Part shown: positions 7,460-16,062 of the stretch, piece after piece
Numbering within the stretch: the first letter of the stretch is position 1
How the letters are laid out: each line of letters opens with the position of its first letter
Assembly: GCA_015055505.1 (NCBI GenBank)
Contig: SVIB01000010.1
Coordinates: forward strand, 1-58,138
From: Clostridiales bacterium
Lineage (GTDB): Bacteria; Bacillota; Clostridia; Christensenellales; Borkfalkiaceae
Direction of reading: 5' to 3'
Length of the DNA: 58,138 nt
Made by a program: the position numbers and the translations under genes
The notes under the pieces: generated by a model
What the model was told of the DNA's origin: nothing
What the model saw: only the letters and a program-made list of their open reading frames with translations
Databases searched by the model: none

Positions 7460-8583
7460 TTGATTTTAGCGGAAAAGTCTGCCATCATTTCGCTTATTTT
7501 TATATTTTGAGGGCAAACCGATTCGCACGCCCTACAACCTATACATGCCGATGGTTTTTTATCTTCGCTTAAAGCGTCCATCGCCATAGAAGCAATAAAA
7601 CCACCGTCCGAATACGTGTGTTCGTTATAAAGTTCTATAAGCCAAGGAATATTGAGTTCTTTCGGGCATTTCTCCGTGCAATATCTACACGAAGTACACG
7701 GCAACGTGTTCTTATGCGTCATTTCATAAGCAATTTCCAAAAGGACTTCCCTCTCCTCTGCATTGAGCGGTTTTTCGTCGGTATAAGTTTGAATATTTTC
7801 TTTTAACTGCTCAAAATTAGACATACCCGAAAGAGTTACGGTAACCTCGTCTATACCTTGCAAAAACCTAAACGCCCACTCAGCAAAAGTTCGGTTAGGC
7901 GCAATATCACGGAGTTTTTGGGCATATTTAGGGGCAAGATTTACTAAACTACCCCCTCTAACGGGCTCCATAACCCACACGGGAATACCGTAACTTTTAA
8001 CCAGTTTCACCTTTTCTTTCGCATTTTGAAAATCCCAATCGAGCCAGTTTACCTGAAGTTGGCAAAATTCCATATCCTTGCCGTATTTTTCCAAAAAACG
8101 GCGCATAGTGTCTATCGTTCCGTGAGTAGAAAATCCGAGATGTCTAATTCTCCCCTCTCGTTTTTGTTTTATGAGGTAATCGTATATGCGGTATTTTTCG
8201 TCTAAATATTGTTCTATATTAAGTTCGCAAACGTTGTGAAAAAGATAAAAATCAAAATAGTCAACCTGACATTTTTCAAGTTGCTTTGTAAAAATCTCCT
8301 CTACTTTGTCAATGTTTGCAAGGTCGTATCCGGGGAATTTAGAGGCTAAATAAAAACTTTCTCTCGCATAGTTTTTTAGCACCCTTCCCATTACCAATTC
8401 TGATTGACCGCCGTGATAACCCCACGCCGTATCAAAATAATTTATACCGTTTTTTATAGCGTAGTCTACCATTTCAGCAGTTTTTTTCTCGTCAATTTCA
8501 GTATAATCGCCGTTTACGGGAAGTCGCATACATCCAAGCCCTAAGGCTGAAAGTTTTAAATTTTTAAAATCTTTATATATCAT
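7456..8583 (-). CDS. Aldo/keto reductase with C-terminal 2x[4Fe-4S] ferredoxin domain
   Basis: 375 residues. The TIM-barrel AKR part (1 to ~280) shows LGLGCMRLP, the catalytic set Asp-Tyr (FDTAWGY), Lys (ASKFPG) and His (FHNV), and NADPH-barrel features. The last ~90 residues carry two cluster motifs, CTSCRYCTEKCP and CIGCRACESVCP, which should bind two [4Fe-4S] centres. Such fusions occur in anaerobes and may pass electrons between ferredoxin and a carbonyl substrate; the substrate is unknown. It lies between the AEC transporter (9-bp gap) and the ECF fusion (overlap). Confidence 0.9.
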   Translation of the reverse strand: MIYKDFKNLKLSALGLGCMRLPVNGDYTEIDEKKTAEMVDYAIKNGINYFDTAWGYHGGQSELVMGRVLKNYARESFYLASKFPGYDLANIDKVEEIFTKQLEKCQVDYFDFYLFHNVCELNIEQYLDEKYRIYDYLIKQKREGRIRHLGFSTHGTIDTMRRFLEKYGKDMEFCQLQVNWLDWDFQNAKEKVKLVKSYGIPVWVMEPVRGGSLVNLAPKYAQKLRDIAPNRTFAEWAFRFLQGIDEVTVTLSGMSNFEQLKENIQTYTDEKPLNAEEREVLLEIAYEMTHKNTLPCTSCRYCTEKCPKELNIPWLIELYNEHTYSDGGFIASMAMDALSEDKKPSACIGCRACESVCPQNIKISEMMADFSAKIK

Positions 8584-8592
8584 AATTACTCC

Positions 8593-9540
8593 TTATAACC
8601 AAATTAAATTGGCAAGCATTATAAAAAGAGGCATTGAAACAATAGAAAGCACGGTAGAAAGAGTTACCGTTTTTACCGCGTAGGAATAATCTTTACCATG
8701 AAGTTGCGCGTATACGGCTACGTTTGACCCGACGGGACATATTCCCGCTATATATATCGCCATTATAATTGGATAATAGTTAAAAGCAAATATACTGAAC
8801 ACGCCGAAAAGCACTATCGGAATAATCACAAGTCTAACTAAACACACCTTATAAACCGATTTCGTAGTGAATAAACTTTTAAAATCCGTTTGGGCAAGAT
8901 AACACCCTATAACGAGCATTGCAAGAGGGGTGTTTGCAACGGAAAGTCCGTCTATAAGTCCAAAAACGAGTTTTTTCGTTATTTCAATTTGAGTAAGTTT
9001 AACTCCTATTCCCGTAAAGAAAAATACAATTCCCACGAGGGTTGCAAGTATAAACGGCGAAAGTAAAAGTTTCTTTGGAGAGAAAACCTCTTTAAACGGT
9101 TTGTCCGTTATACGCATTACTCCGTAAGTCCATTGACCGATATTTACGAAAGCAACTATCATTGCTATAAAAAACACTCCGCTGTCGCCAAGAGGGGTTG
9201 ATTGAATTAACGGAATACCAAAAAAACCGACGTTTGAAAAGGCACAAGCAAATTCGTCTAACGGCGCTTTTGGGAATATCACCCTTGAAACTACTATACA
9301 CACAATCATTGCAATAAGACCAAAAAGAGCCGAAAGCCCTAAGTTTTGCATATTTTCAACGGTGGGCTCTTTGCAAAAACTTTTGATAATCACCGCAGGA
9401 AGTATTGCGTAAACTAAGATATTTGCAATAACTTTACTTCCTTCCGCCGTAATTTTTTTCGTTTTAAAAAGGGCGTAGCCTATCGCCATAAATAAAAACA
9501 TTAATACCGTTTGCCAGACTACAACCAACGCCATTTCCAT
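8593..9540 (-). CDS. AEC (auxin efflux carrier) family transporter
   Basis: 315 residues, about ten membrane segments in two repeats. It has the N-terminal FMAIGYALFKTKKIT...ILVYAILPAVIIKSF pattern and the C-terminal YIAGICPVGSNVAVYAQLHG typical of AEC permeases, which move small carboxylates or similar anions. It is the first gene of a three-gene operon with the AKR and ECF fusion. It is divergent from the 9742 gene, with ~200 bp between. Confidence 0.88.
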   Translation of the reverse strand: MEMALVVVWQTVLMFLFMAIGYALFKTKKITAEGSKVIANILVYAILPAVIIKSFCKEPTVENMQNLGLSALFGLIAMIVCIVVSRVIFPKAPLDEFACAFSNVGFFGIPLIQSTPLGDSGVFFIAMIVAFVNIGQWTYGVMRITDKPFKEVFSPKKLLLSPFILATLVGIVFFFTGIGVKLTQIEITKKLVFGLIDGLSVANTPLAMLVIGCYLAQTDFKSLFTTKSVYKVCLVRLVIIPIVLFGVFSIFAFNYYPIIMAIYIAGICPVGSNVAVYAQLHGKDYSYAVKTVTLSTVLSIVSMPLFIMLANLIWL

Positions 9541-9642
9541 TAATTTCCTCCGCTCTTTTGTTTGTAACCTTATTAAAGTATACTATATTTGCCCGTTTTT
9601 TTAAAGTCTTTTTTATAATGAATTATAAAAAAATTAAATTTC

Positions 9643-9693
9643 TCACACCTTTCACCCTATTATTTTGACATTAGGGTAAAAATATTATATAAT
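9643..9693 (+). promoter_or_regulatory. Consensus promoter with overlapping inverted repeat
   Basis: TTGACA at 9665-9670, exactly 17 bases, then TATAAT at 9688-9693: a perfect vegetative promoter for the 9742-11381 pair. An inverted repeat, CACCCTAT upstream and ATTAGGGT within the spacer, brackets the -35 box, so a repressor could occlude it. The operator role is inferred from the symmetry only. Confidence 0.8.
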
Positions 9694-9741
9694 ACCGTAT
9701 AGAAAAATATTTTAGGGTTTATCCCCAACAGAGGATCAAAA

Positions 9742-10437
9742 ATGTCAGAAATTAAAAAAGAGGTTACTAAACCGGAAGAAAAAAAGGGTATTTGCTTTTA
9801 CCCCGATATCGAGTTTAACAAACGCGAAAGAAAAAAGACTATCGTTATGGCGATAATTTTAATGTTCTTTCTTGCGGGAATGGGCGTTACCATTATTTTG
9901 GCAAGCCTTCAAAACCAAGCAGACCCTATGGGGTGGATTTCAGGCGCTCTTATGCTCGTCTTTTTCGTGTTTGCAGTAAGTCTTATACCTAACGCATTTA
10001 AGCAATTTCCAATTAAAAACGAGCCAATTATTGAAGTTAAACAAAGAGAAGTGGTTATAAACGGCGAAGAATATAAGTACGCTGACGTTAAAGAAGTTCG
10101 CTTGACGATTACCGTCGAACCCGTTGGCAAAAAGGAAGAAAACGAGAAGTTTTTGAATTCTCTCCTTTCTAAAGAACCGCCGGCGCATATAACCGCTAAC
10201 CTCGATTTTGCCGTTCCCGACAAGGGAAATAAATTAAAGACGGTTTATACGACTATTGCCGACGCTTACGAGGCTCTCGTTGCCCTTTATCAAGCAGGCT
10301 ATAAACACTACTCTATAGTTTATTCTATGAAGAAAATGGCAAAAAAAGCAACCTACGATATAGGTCAAACTAAAACCGAAAACGGAACTACCCTTGCTTC
10401 GCTTTCTAAAAAAGAAAGACTTAAACAGTTGTTCTAA
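9742..10437 (+). CDS. Hypothetical two-helix membrane protein
   Basis: 231 residues, not recognised. It has a charged N-terminal tail (~35 residues), two adjacent hydrophobic segments around residues 37-58 and 65-87, then a soluble domain with a PH-like rhythm (IIEVKQREVVINGEEYKYADVKEVRLTI). The start follows GAGGATCAAAA. It precedes an alpha/beta hydrolase by five bases under the same strong promoter. Confidence 0.7.
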   Translation: MSEIKKEVTKPEEKKGICFYPDIEFNKRERKKTIVMAIILMFFLAGMGVTIILASLQNQADPMGWISGALMLVFFVFAVSLIPNAFKQFPIKNEPIIEVKQREVVINGEEYKYADVKEVRLTITVEPVGKKEENEKFLNSLLSKEPPAHITANLDFAVPDKGNKLKTVYTTIADAYEALVALYQAGYKHYSIVYSMKKMAKKATYDIGQTKTENGTTLASLSKKERLKQLF

Positions 10438-10442
10438 ACCCT

Positions 10443-11381
10443 ATGATTTTTATTGCCTTAGGCGTAATTTTAGTCTTTTTTGTAATTATTCCTTTTGCGT
10501 GCTATTTGAGGGTTTTTTACCTAAAACGGCAAAAACCTTTAAAGCCCGACGAGTACGCAATCCCTGAGGAAGAAGACTACCTTAAAATTAAAGACCAATT
10601 AATAAAATGGATAGACTTTGCCCGCTCACACCCCTATGAAGTCTTTGAAACGACCTCGTTTGACGGACTTAAACTGACGGGAAAATACTATGAAAAGGCA
10701 AAAGGCGCGCCGATAGAGATTATGTTCCACGGCTATAAGGGAACTGGGGAGCGCGACTTATCCGGCGGAATAGAAAGATGTTTTGCCTTAAATAGAAACG
10801 CTCTTATAGTAGACCAACGGGGCGCAGGCAACAGTCAGGGGAAATCGACCACTTTCGGCGTAAAAGAAAGTAAAGACTGCCTTTCTTGGATTAATTTCGT
10901 GCTTTCCCGTTTTGGAAACGGCGTAGAAATTATTTTGACGGGAATTTCAATGGGCGGAGCGACCGTTTTAACCGCTACCGAATACGACTTGCCTAAAAAC
11001 GTCAAATACGTGCTTGCGGATTGTTCTTATTCGTCGGCAGAAAAGATTATTAAAAAAGTAATAACCGACATGCTTTTGCCCGTCAAACTTGCATATCCGT
11101 TCGTAAAACTCGGCGGTAAAATCTTCGGCGGTTTTAACTTAGAATCGACAAGCCCTCTTTTGGCAATGGAAAAATGTACCGTTCCCGTAATATTCTTTCA
11201 CGGCGATAAGGACGGCTTCGTGCCTTCTTATATGAGTAAAGAAGTATTTGAAAAATGCAAAACGGCTAAAAAACTCGTGCTTATAAGCGGTGCGGGACAC
11301 GGTCTTGCTTATCCTTTAGATAAAGAGTTATATCTTAATTCTATTAGGGAATTTGAAAACAGTATAGGTTTTAAATATTAA
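10443..11381 (+). CDS. Membrane-anchored alpha/beta hydrolase
   Basis: 312 residues with one N-terminal membrane anchor (residues 2-22) and an alpha/beta-hydrolase fold. The oxyanion region is MFHGYKGTGERD and the nucleophile elbow GISMGG supplies Ser. Asp lies in FHGDKDGFVP and His in SGAGHGLAYP, so the triad is complete. It resembles the YqkD/BAAT-type group of small esterases; the substrate cannot be read. The stop is followed within eight bases by a minimal R1 palindrome. Confidence 0.85.
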   Translation: MIFIALGVILVFFVIIPFACYLRVFYLKRQKPLKPDEYAIPEEEDYLKIKDQLIKWIDFARSHPYEVFETTSFDGLKLTGKYYEKAKGAPIEIMFHGYKGTGERDLSGGIERCFALNRNALIVDQRGAGNSQGKSTTFGVKESKDCLSWINFVLSRFGNGVEIILTGISMGGATVLTATEYDLPKNVKYVLADCSYSSAEKIIKKVITDMLLPVKLAYPFVKLGGKIFGGFNLESTSPLLAMEKCTVPVIFFHGDKDGFVPSYMSKEVFEKCKTAKKLVLISGAGHGLAYPLDKELYLNSIREFENSIGFKY

Positions 11382-11388
11382 AAATATA

Positions 11389-11449
11389 GGCGCTGACACA
11401 ACGTATAACTGATTTTAATGAAAAATTAGTAACGGGTTGTGTCAGCGCC
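11389..11449. repeat. R1 palindromic element, zero-module form
   Basis: A 61-bp palindrome whose arms (GGCGCTGACACAACG...ACTGATTTT and its near complement) match the outer caps of the longer R1 elements at 13408, 25235 and 36105, but with only a five-base centre. It lies between the convergent hydrolase gene and the orphan RNA terminator. Confidence 0.75.
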
Positions 11450-11451
11450 TT

Positions 11452-11497
11452 AAAAAATTACGACTGCCCGTTATGTTTTTCACATAACGGGCAGTCG
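11452..11497 (-). terminator. Strong terminator of the orphan RNA
   Basis: 16-bp stem CGACTGCCCGTTATGT/ACATAACGGGCAGTCG with a short loop. On the minus strand it is followed by TAATTTTTTAA. Confidence 0.88.
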
Positions 11498-11912
11498 TTT
11501 ATAACCCGAAAATACGAGACCGCACGAAAAAACGGTAAAGGAAGAAGATAGTTTGCTTAAAAGCCGTCTTTACAGAGTCCCTCTGTTTTCACACCCCATA
11601 ACCCAATTCCTTATTGGATTCTGTTTAACTTATCCTTTTTGAAGAATAAAAAGACAACCCGTCTTTTCTAAATTCTCCCCTTACCAAATTTTCGCAACTA
11701 AAAGATTTCATATCTTCGGGTTTAAAGTTTAACTTTTCCCCAAAAATTCTTTTGGTTGCATCCTATTTTATAACCGCATAATCCTAAGGGAACCAAAATG
11801 TCACCGTTATTACCCTTTTATGCGATTGTAAAACCCTGCTCTTTTTAAGTATTTTATCTCTTTTAAAACTGCCTTTTTAAGGGTAAAAATAGACCAAAAC
11901 ACTTAAAATATG
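11452..11912 (-). ncRNA. Orphan structured RNA, ~460 nt, family not recognised
   Basis: No long ORF, but a perfect promoter in front and a strong intrinsic terminator behind. The transcript is full of local pairings. AAGTGTTTT (11896-11904) pairs with AAAATACTT (11847-11855). AATCGCATAA (11818-11827) pairs with TTATGCGGTT (11772-11781), enclosing AAGGG/CCCTT. Then come CCAAAA/TTTTGG, AAGAT/ATCTT, AAAAGAC/GTCTTTT, AATCCAAT/ATTGGGTT and ACAGAG/CTCTGT hairpins. I could not match it to RNase P, tmRNA, SRP, 6S or T-box signatures. A 28-codon ATG frame starting MKSFSCENLV lies inside, but without a good ribosome site. It could be a housekeeping RNA too diverged to recognise, or a new class. Confidence 0.65.
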
Positions 11913-11918
11913 TTATAT

Positions 11919-11947
11919 ATTATATCACCTTTTTGCATTTTTGTCAA
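11919..11947 (-). promoter_or_regulatory. Perfect promoter of the orphan RNA
   Basis: On the minus strand, TTGACA (11947-11942), 17 bases, TATAAT (11924-11919). This places the RNA start near 11912. The ~240 bases upstream (11948-12187) hold only AT-rich sequence and small hairpins. Confidence 0.85.
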
Positions 11948-12187
11948 TATTTGTGCTATTTGATTTTTTTAAGTCAAATGCGCAAAAACGGAGTTTTTTA
12001 GCCTTTTGATATAAGTTTGATTTATATCTTACCCAAAACCGCTTGCCTTTAGTCTTTTCCTTTACTCCTCTACCTTTATTTTTCCCTCTTGAAAAAGGCA
12101 ACGTACCGCTCAATCTTAATTATTAATATACCCGTAATTAAAAACCTATCGAAAATACCCTCGACACGTCTATAAATTGCAAAAGTA

Positions 12188-12213
12188 AAACGGCGAGATT
12201 TTTCTCGCCGTTT
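12188..12213 (-). terminator. Terminator after fucO
   Basis: AAACGGCGAGA/TCTCGCCGTTT hairpin 11 bases past the fucO stop codon, followed by TTTTACTTTT in the minus-strand sense. Confidence 0.8.
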
Positions 12214-12224
12214 ATCTATATTTT

Positions 12225-13373
12225 TTATAACGCCTTTTTATAAATTGCTAAAATATCTTGCTCCGTTACCGGTGCGGGGTTTCCGCCCGTACAAGGATCG
12301 ATTATAGCGTCTTTTGCAAGCATTTCAAGATCGGTTTCTTTTATGCCTATCTCAGTCAATCGCTGAGGAATTCCAATTCTTTTTGAAAGTGCTTTTACTG
12401 CCTCGATTGCCGAGTCTGCCGCTTGGTCCTCGTTCAAACCTCTTACGTCAACACCCATTGCCCTTGCTATATCCGCATACTTTGCTTTTGCATAGTCTTT
12501 ATTATATTCCATTACGAAAGGAAGAAGTAATGCGTTTGCAACTCCGTGAGCGATATCAAATCTTGCTCCTAACGGGTGCGCCATAGAGTGCACTATGCCT
12601 AAACCAACGTTAGAAAACGCCATACCTGCCACGTAACTGCCCATTGCCATACCTTCTCTTGCCTCGGCGCTCTTTCCATCCTCTACTGCGTTTGCTAAAT
12701 TATCAGCAATCATTTTAATTGAATTCCAACATAACAAATCGCTCATTGCATGCGCGCCTTTCGTTATATATCCCTCTATTGCATGAGTTAACGCGTCCAT
12801 GCCCGTTGCCGCCGTAAGACCTTTGGGCATACTCATCATCATATCGGCGTCGTTAAAAGCAATTAGCGGAATATCGTTAGGGTCTACGCAAACGAGTTTT
12901 CTGCCCGCATCTTCATCAGTAATAACGTAATTTATAGTAACTTCCGCCGCCGTACCGGACGTTGTTGCAAACGCAATTACCGGAAAAGACTTGTTTTTAG
13001 TGTCGGCAACCCCCTCTAACGATTTTACGTCAGCAAAATCAGGGTTTGTGAGGATAATACCAACGGCTTTTGCCGTATCTATAACCGATCCACCGCCTAT
13101 AGCAACTATTACGTCTGCGCCAAAACTGTTAAACGCCGATAATCCGTCTTGCACGTTTTTAATGGTCGGATTTGCCTTAATATCATCAAAAACGGTATAA
13201 TCAACGCTTGCTTTATCAAGTTCGTCAGTAACGAATTTTACAACGCCGAATTTTACAAGGTCTTTATCAGTTACGACAAAAACTCTTTTATATCCGCGAC
13301 GCGCAATTTCGCCAACCAGTTCTCTTCTGCAACCTGCTCCAAAATAAGACGTTTCGTTTAGAATCATTCTCAT
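12225..13373 (-). CDS. fucO: Lactaldehyde reductase / 1,2-propanediol oxidoreductase (group III Fe-ADH)
   Basis: 382 residues, the same length as E. coli FucO and similar throughout, from RMILNETSYFGAGC to DPCTGGNPAPVTEQDILAIY. The NAD site is GGGSVIDTAK, and the iron-binding Asp/His set is visible in GMDALTHAIEG, VHSMAHPLGA and DIAHGVAN. It interconverts lactaldehyde and 1,2-propanediol, the redox sink of fucose or rhamnose fermentation. No fuc or rha genes are nearby, so it may act on other aldehydes. Ribosome site GAGGAG. The transcript seems to start with a whole R1 element. Confidence 0.92.
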   Translation of the reverse strand: MRMILNETSYFGAGCRRELVGEIARRGYKRVFVVTDKDLVKFGVVKFVTDELDKASVDYTVFDDIKANPTIKNVQDGLSAFNSFGADVIVAIGGGSVIDTAKAVGIILTNPDFADVKSLEGVADTKNKSFPVIAFATTSGTAAEVTINYVITDEDAGRKLVCVDPNDIPLIAFNDADMMMSMPKGLTAATGMDALTHAIEGYITKGAHAMSDLLCWNSIKMIADNLANAVEDGKSAEAREGMAMGSYVAGMAFSNVGLGIVHSMAHPLGARFDIAHGVANALLLPFVMEYNKDYAKAKYADIARAMGVDVRGLNEDQAADSAIEAVKALSKRIGIPQRLTEIGIKETDLEMLAKDAIIDPCTGGNPAPVTEQDILAIYKKAL

Positions 13374-13407
13374 AATAAACGCTCCTCTTTTATAATAATT
13401 TTTTCTT

Positions 13408-13589
13408 GGCTGTGAAACAACGAATGACTGATAAAATTTAAAGGGTTAATTGCGAGGTAGGCAAGGCTCGACTTAGGTTGGCGGACACAATAGACCTTGT
13501 TGGTCATTGTGGTCGAAAACCTAAGGCAGTAACGATGCATACCGAAGTAGATAAGCCTTTAAATATCAGTCACGAGTTGTAACATAGCC
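13408..13589. repeat. R1 element, one-module form, in the fucO leader
   Basis: Outer caps GGCTGTGAAACAACGAATGACTGAT and the near complement ending GTTGTAACATAGCC enclose one long inner hairpin. Its arms are TTTAAAGG/CCTTTAAA at the base, then GGTAGGCA/TGCATACC, CTTAGGTT/AACCTAAG and ACAAT/ATTGT, with the conserved apex GACCTTGTTGGTC (13493-13505). Conserved unpaired strands GGCTCGA and GCAGTAACGA face each other. Confidence 0.8.
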
Positions 13590-13599
13590 TTTTAAATAT

Positions 13600-13628
13600 A
13601 TTATACCTTTTTTGTTCTTTTTTTACAA
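13600..13628 (-). promoter_or_regulatory. fucO promoter
   Basis: On the minus strand, TTGTAA (13628-13623), 17 bases, TATAAT (13605-13600). Only ten bases separate the -10 box from the end of the R1 element, so the mRNA should begin at the edge of R1. Confidence 0.7.
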
Positions 13629-13645
13629 CGGTTTATAAAATTTTG

Positions 13646-14041
13646 TTAATTTTTTCTTTCTTCCAATATCTCGTCGGCAAGTTTTAGTATCTCTTTAGAA
13701 TACTTTTCCTTGTTTCTTTTATACAGCAGAGTTCTTATCGGGTACGCCAAAGTTATAACTACTGCGCCTAAAAAACCCGAAATTACTCCCCAAAAAATCA
13801 TATTCCACTCTAAAACCATAGTCATACCAAGACCTAAAATAAGAGTGCCTATAACTCCTATACTAATACCCACCGCCATCGGCGTACTCTTCACTTTTTT
13901 GTCAAGACTTTTTATTCTCTCTATTTTATCCTGCTTATCTATCGGTAAATACTCCCTTTGTATGCTCGCAACTTCTTTTCTTTCCTCTTCAGTAGGCGCA
14001 GAATAAGAAAAACTGAACCCTTTTTCTCTATCTTCGTTCAT
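13646..14041 (-). CDS. Small two-helix membrane protein, often mislabelled dihydropteridine reductase
   Basis: 131 residues: a soluble N-terminus (GFSFSYSAPTEEERKEVASIQREYLP), two membrane segments around residues 55-77 and 82-103, and a charged C-terminus with KEILKLADEILEE. Similar proteins are common in Clostridia and carry a reductase label in databases without any visible nucleotide site. The function is unknown. It overlaps the end of the upstream membrane protein gene by 14 bases. Confidence 0.75.
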   Translation of the reverse strand: MNEDREKGFSFSYSAPTEEERKEVASIQREYLPIDKQDKIERIKSLDKKVKSTPMAVGISIGVIGTLILGLGMTMVLEWNMIFWGVISGFLGAVVITLAYPIRTLLYKRNKEKYSKEILKLADEILEERKN

Positions 14042-14939
14042 TTTTATACCTCGTTAATAATTTATTCGCCTTTATTATCATAATTACGCCGACAAATATT
14101 ATAAGCGCGCAAAAAACACTTCCCGTAAGTAAATTGTAAATACCCGTATCCCCCGTTGAATAGGCGTTTAACAGCGCAGTTTGAAGGGCAAGTATTGACA
14201 CTAACGCGTCGGCTAAATTTACGTTTCTTATAGCGCCAATCGTTAAATCTTCAAATTTTCTTGCTTTTGCAAAATTAACCGTTGAATGTATTATCTTATA
14301 AAACGCGTAGGCGGCGGACGCAAATATCGTAAGACCTGCATATTTAAAAGTTTGTCCGTTAATACCTACGTGAAACACCTCAACTGAAAAGGCTAAGGTT
14401 AAAATTATAAGGCTTATTCCCGTCGCTCTAAATATTTTCGTAATTATAATTGGATACTCGTGTTCTTTTCCTATATGCTTTTTTGCTCGCCGTTTTGCGT
14501 TTAAAAGAAAGCCTCTTATAAGCGCTAATATGAAATAATAGAAGGCTAACGCCCCAAACCATAGCGAGGCGGTCGTAATTGCTATTACCCCTTCCATTAA
14601 AGCGTAACCGACGCTTATTATAAACGTTACTACTGCAAAAACGGTAGTCCTAAACCCGTAATCGTCTAATACGTTTGAAGTAAATTCAGTTTTTCTAAGT
14701 ATTCGTATCGTCCACGCCTTTATTTTAGGTACGACTAACACCGTTATATACACCGTATAAGTAAGACATATCGCCGATACGGCGTATAGCGCGTATGCTA
14801 CAATCTCGGGAAAATCGGGGAAAGCAAGCGACACGAGTGTGACGGCTATTATAATAACGGACACCGTAACGAATAGACCTGCAAACAACGGCTTTGGCTT
14901 TTTTATCTTTTCTAATAAGAGTTTTATTTTACCGTTCAT
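14028..14939 (-). CDS. Hypothetical polytopic membrane protein
   Basis: 303 residues with about eight hydrophobic segments and basic loops. No known motif was recognised. It is overlapped by the 131-residue protein downstream and lies ~70 bases after a sensor kinase gene on the same strand, so the four genes 16727 to 13646 may form one unit. A role in an envelope response is only suggested by this placement. Confidence 0.65.
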   Translation of the reverse strand: MNGKIKLLLEKIKKPKPLFAGLFVTVSVIIIAVTLVSLAFPDFPEIVAYALYAVSAICLTYTVYITVLVVPKIKAWTIRILRKTEFTSNVLDDYGFRTTVFAVVTFIISVGYALMEGVIAITTASLWFGALAFYYFILALIRGFLLNAKRRAKKHIGKEHEYPIIITKIFRATGISLIILTLAFSVEVFHVGINGQTFKYAGLTIFASAAYAFYKIIHSTVNFAKARKFEDLTIGAIRNVNLADALVSILALQTALLNAYSTGDTGIYNLLTGSVFCALIIFVGVIMIIKANKLLTRYKNERR

Positions 14940-15009
14940 TAAATCAAAACCTCTTTTAAATACTCTTTTTCTTTGGAAAACAGCCGTTTATCGACTTATA
15001 GGCTAACTT

Positions 15010-16062
15010 TTACAGTTTTATCATTACCGTAAAGGCGCTTCCTTTACCCTCTTCGCTTTTAACTTCTATCTTTCCGCCAAGCAAATCTATCGCCTTTTTT
15101 ACAAGGGATAAACCTAAGCCGTTTCCCTCTTGTTTTCTTGATTTGTCAACTTGATAGAACTTGTCGAAAATTCTTGCGCCGACCTCTTTGGATATTCCAA
15201 TTCCCGTATCCTTTACGGAAAAGCGGGCATAACCGTTTTCTTCGGTAAGAGATACGAAAACGGAGCCTTTTTGCGGAGTAAATTTTATTGCGTTAGAAAT
15301 TAAGTTGTTAACTATAAGGTCAACGCACCCTCTATCGGTAAATACGGTTACTTCGTCTATTTCGCAGTTTAACTCTATTTGCTTTTCCTGTATTTTTTCG
15401 TCGTAGGCAAAAACCGTTTCCGCAACGGTTTCGTGAAGGTCGATTTTTTCTTTTTCGGGAATTATTTGCGAATTTTCAAGTTTGGTAAGTTTTAGTACGT
15501 TGATTATAAGTCCGTCAAGTTTTTCAATCGCTCCGTTTAAAATTTGATTGTATTTTTCTCTGGTTTCGCCGTCTAAATCTTGATTTGAAAGTGCTTTTAC
15601 GTAGTTTTTTATAACCGATAACGGAGTTTTCATTTCGTGCGATACGCTTGATATAAAATCCGAACTTATCATTTGGTTTTTACTCAGTTCAGTCGCCATT
15701 TTATTGACGTTTTCGGCAATTAAATCGTATTTAGAGTATCTTCCGTACCTGCTCTCTATATCTACCCTTGCAGTTAAATCACCCGACGCAATTTTATCGG
15801 TTGCGTCTAAAATTTTATTTACGGGATTTATTATTGTCAGTTTTCTTCTCACTACGTCAATTACGGTCGCAATAACCGATAGCGAAAGAATAACTATTAT
15901 CATTATGACGGCAACTTGTCCTACGCTCACCTTTTCTTGTACGTAATCGTAAACGAGCACCGCAATTTGTGTAATAAGAGCAAAAGTTACGGGGAAAACT
16001 ATAATTCCGCTCCACTCGAAAACCTTGCTTTTTTTACCTCGCCTGTCCGTTCTTTTACTCAT
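15010..16062 (-). CDS. Membrane sensor histidine kinase
   Basis: 350 residues: two N-terminal membrane segments (roughly 17-38 and 45-66) with almost no external loop, so it likely senses within the membrane. A HAMP-like linker (NPVNKILDATDKIASGDL) follows, then the H-box SVSHEMKTPLSVIKNY, the N-box NLISNAIKF and the G-boxes DTGIGIS and GNGLGLSLV. Its small sensor part is typical of intramembrane-sensing kinases for cell-envelope stress. It overlaps the response regulator stop as ATGA. Confidence 0.9.
   Translation of the reverse strand: MSKRTDRRGKKSKVFEWSGIIVFPVTFALITQIAVLVYDYVQEKVSVGQVAVIMIIVILSLSVIATVIDVVRRKLTIINPVNKILDATDKIASGDLTARVDIESRYGRYSKYDLIAENVNKMATELSKNQMISSDFISSVSHEMKTPLSVIKNYVKALSNQDLDGETREKYNQILNGAIEKLDGLIINVLKLTKLENSQIIPEKEKIDLHETVAETVFAYDEKIQEKQIELNCEIDEVTVFTDRGCVDLIVNNLISNAIKFTPQKGSVFVSLTEENGYARFSVKDTGIGISKEVGARIFDKFYQVDKSRKQEGNGLGLSLVKKAIDLLGGKIEVKSEEGKGSAFTVMIKL

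Noticed and set aside
11640..11912. RNase P-like string GGTAAGGGG in the orphan RNA
   Set aside because: The other universal RNase P blocks (GAGGAAAGTCC and its partner) are absent, so the likeness is probably chance.
11925..12113. A 62-codon basic frame on the minus strand upstream of the orphan RNA
   Set aside because: It begins at TTG with no ribosome site, runs through the RNA promoter and shows low-complexity Lys/Arg typical of AT-rich non-coding DNA.
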